Positions 6,361 through 7,672 of a stretch of DNA of 7,672 nucleotides are shown in pieces. Under the pieces are notes generated by a model. That model saw only the letters and a program-made list of their open reading frames with translations, was not told the origin of the DNA and made no database searches. This stretch comes from Maribacter sp. (GTDB lineage Bacteria > Bacteroidota > Bacteroidia > Flavobacteriales > Flavobacteriaceae): contig JABDKZ010000233.1 of NCBI GenBank assembly GCA_013001935.1, positions 1 through 7,672 of the forward strand. Reading direction: 5' to 3'. Position numbers and translations under genes: made by a program. Every line of letters begins with the position of its first letter. Position 1 is the stretch's first letter.

Positions 6361-7672
6361 TTACTTTTTGCTTTCTGTAATTTTTTGCTTTGTCGATGAT
6401 TGCAATTCCTTTCTTAGGAATTTGGCGGTATAGCTTTTCTTGTCTGTGCTTACTTGTTCCGGCGTACCTTCCGCTACGATCATTCCTCCACCGCGTCCGC
6501 CTTCATAGCCAATATCAATGATGTAATCTACAATTTTAATAACATCTAAATTATGTTCGATGATAAGAACAGTATTTCCTTTATCAACCAGTTTATTCAG
6601 AACTTCAAGAAGAACACGTATATCCTCGAAATGAAGTCCAGTCGTAGGTTCGTCCAAGATATAAAAAGTATTGCCCGTATCTCTTTTAGATAGTTCGGTG
6701 GCCAATTTAATTCGTTGGGCCTCTCCGCCGGACAGGGTTGTTGATTGCTGTCCTAATGAGATATAACCCAACCCAACATCTTGAATGGTCTTTAACTTTC
6801 GATGTATTTTAGGAATCAATTCAAAGAATGCTACCGCATCATCAATGGTCATTTCCAGAACATCGGAAATTGACTTTCCTTTATATCTAATTTCCAGTGT
6901 CTCCCTATTAAAACGTTTCCCATTACAAGTTTCGCATTCAACATAGACATCGGGTAAGAAATTCATTTCAATTACCCGCAGCCCACCACCACGGCAAGTT
7001 TCACATCTTCCCCCTTTGACATTAAAACTAAACCTACCTGGTTTATACCCTCTGATGGCTGCTTCTGGTGTTTTAGTGAAAAGCGAACGTATCTCACTGA
7101 AGACGCCAGTGTGTGTAGCCGGATTTGACCTTGGGGTTCTGCCAATTGGGGATTGATTTATATCAATGACCTTATCAATATGCTCTAATCCTTTTATTGA
7201 TTTGTATGGCATAGGTTTACGAACACCGTTAAAATAATGGGCATTCATAATAGGGTAGAGGGTCTCATTGATCAATGTTGATTTACCACTTCCGGAAACT
7301 CCGGTCACCCCTATCATTTGACCTAATGGAATAGAAATAGAAACATTCTTTAAATTGTTACCCGTACATCCAATTAATGTTACCTTTTTACCATTGCCCT
7401 TTCTTCGCTTCTCCGGTATGGCTATTTCTTTGACGCCGGTTATATAATCGGCTGTTAAAGTGTGGTGCGCTTTTAATTCATCGGGGGTTCCTTCAGAGAT
7501 GATTTCACCACCATGATGGCCAGCTTCAGGCCCCATGTCAATGACGTGATCAGCACGTTCTATCATATCACGATCATGCTCTACGACAATTATCGAATTT
7601 CCTATGTCGCGCAAGGACTCCAATGAACTGATGAGACGATTATTATCCCTTTGGTGCAGCCCAATGCTTGGT
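6361..7672 (-). CDS. uvrA: UvrA, excinuclease ABC subunit A (C-terminal 436 residues; N-terminus beyond the window)
   Basis: UvrA is the ATP-dependent damage sensor of nucleotide excision repair; its dimer loads UvrB on lesions. The gene runs off the right edge, and the frame is open to the last base ([13 protein letters not shown] is the typical UvrA sequence there), so the TTG at 7621-7623 is not its start. Fragment features in order, numbered from the first visible residue: end of the first ABC domain (VVEHDRDMI, ~29-37; [10 protein letters not shown], ~47-56), second Walker [10 protein letters not shown] (~124-132), the long run [21 protein letters not shown] (~171-191), a CxxC-x19-CxxC zinc module (Cys ~223, 226, 246, 249), ABC signature LSGGEAQR (~313-320), Walker [11 protein letters not shown] (~338-347), and [10 protein letters not shown] (~370-379). 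All catalytic motifs are intact. One small oddity is Tyr in IDIGYEGG where Pro is usual. It ends in a Lys-rich tail. Flavobacteria can carry more than one UvrA-type protein, but this one looks canonical. Confidence 0.96.
   Translation of the reverse strand, partial: PSIGLHQRDNNRLISSLESLRDIGNSIIVVEHDRDMIERADHVIDMGPEAGHHGGEIISEGTPDELKAHHTLTADYITGVKEIAIPEKRRKGNGKKVTLIGCTGNNLKNVSISIPLGQMIGVTGVSGSGKSTLINETLYPIMNAHYFNGVRKPMPYKSIKGLEHIDKVIDINQSPIGRTPRSNPATHTGVFSEIRSLFTKTPEAAIRGYKPGRFSFNVKGGRCETCRGGGLRVIEMNFLPDVYVECETCNGKRFNRETLEIRYKGKSISDVLEMTIDDAVAFFELIPKIHRKLKTIQDVGLGYISLGQQSTTLSGGEAQRIKLATELSKRDTGNTFYILDEPTTGLHFEDIRVLLEVLNKLVDKGNTVLIIEHNLDVIKIVDYIIDIGYEGGRGGGMIVAEGTPEQVSTDKKSYTAKFLRKELQSSTKQKITESKK

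Noticed and set aside
7621..7623. TTG as the start of a 420-residue gene at the right edge
   Set aside because: The frame stays open upstream to the end of the window and encodes canonical UvrA sequence ([13 protein letters not shown]), so the gene simply continues outside.
1..7672. Defence system, mobile element, CRISPR array or other novel multi-gene system
   Set aside because: All genes have recognisable housekeeping or exported-protein families, there are no transposase, recombinase, or direct-repeat/spacer arrays, and base composition appears even across the window.

Overview
The window looks like chromosomal DNA from a member of the Bacteroidota, most likely the Flavobacteriia. The base composition is AT-rich. 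There is a TAnnTTTG-type promoter element, Shine-Dalgarno signals are weak or absent, an exported protein begins with a signal peptide ending in FAQ, and there is a single-chain fused alpha/beta 2-oxo-acid dehydrogenase E1 of about 800 residues. Genus cannot be read from the sequence alone.

Layout from left to right: (1) bases 1-159 hold the 3' end of a plus-strand gene, probably an M16 (insulinase-type) peptidase. (2) A strong hairpin with a T-run at 168-193 separates it from a convergent minus-strand gene and probably serves both as terminator. (3) 211-2622, minus strand, encodes an 803-residue thiamine-diphosphate-dependent E1 fusion (alpha half, long helical linker, beta half) with a probable promoter just upstream at 2642-2672. 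(4) 2623-2783 is a short AT-rich spacer with tandem 10-base repeats. (5) 2784-7672 is a tightly packed minus-strand series, transcribed right to left: uvrA (only its C-terminal 436 residues are in the window), then a LOG-family nucleotide phosphoribohydrolase, then a 946-residue exported protein joining an M1-aminopeptidase-like region to a probable outer-membrane beta-barrel. Gaps are 40 and 9 bases, so these three are probably co-transcribed.

Functionally this is mostly housekeeping DNA: nucleotide excision repair (UvrA), purine-nucleotide or cytokinin-type hydrolysis (LOG), and oxidative decarboxylation of 2-oxo acids (E1). No mobile element, CRISPR array, tRNA, rRNA or recognisable defence system is present. 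The points most worth a second look are the M1-like protein, whose zinc-site positions all appear substituted (a likely pseudopeptidase on a barrel) and which starts at TTG, and the E1 fusion, whose usual metal-binding motif residues appear exchanged (acid to Asn in the first motif, Asn-Asn to Asp-Asp in the second). Both may be traits of whole Bacteroidota families rather than of this strain. I do not see convincing evidence of an undescribed multi-gene system.
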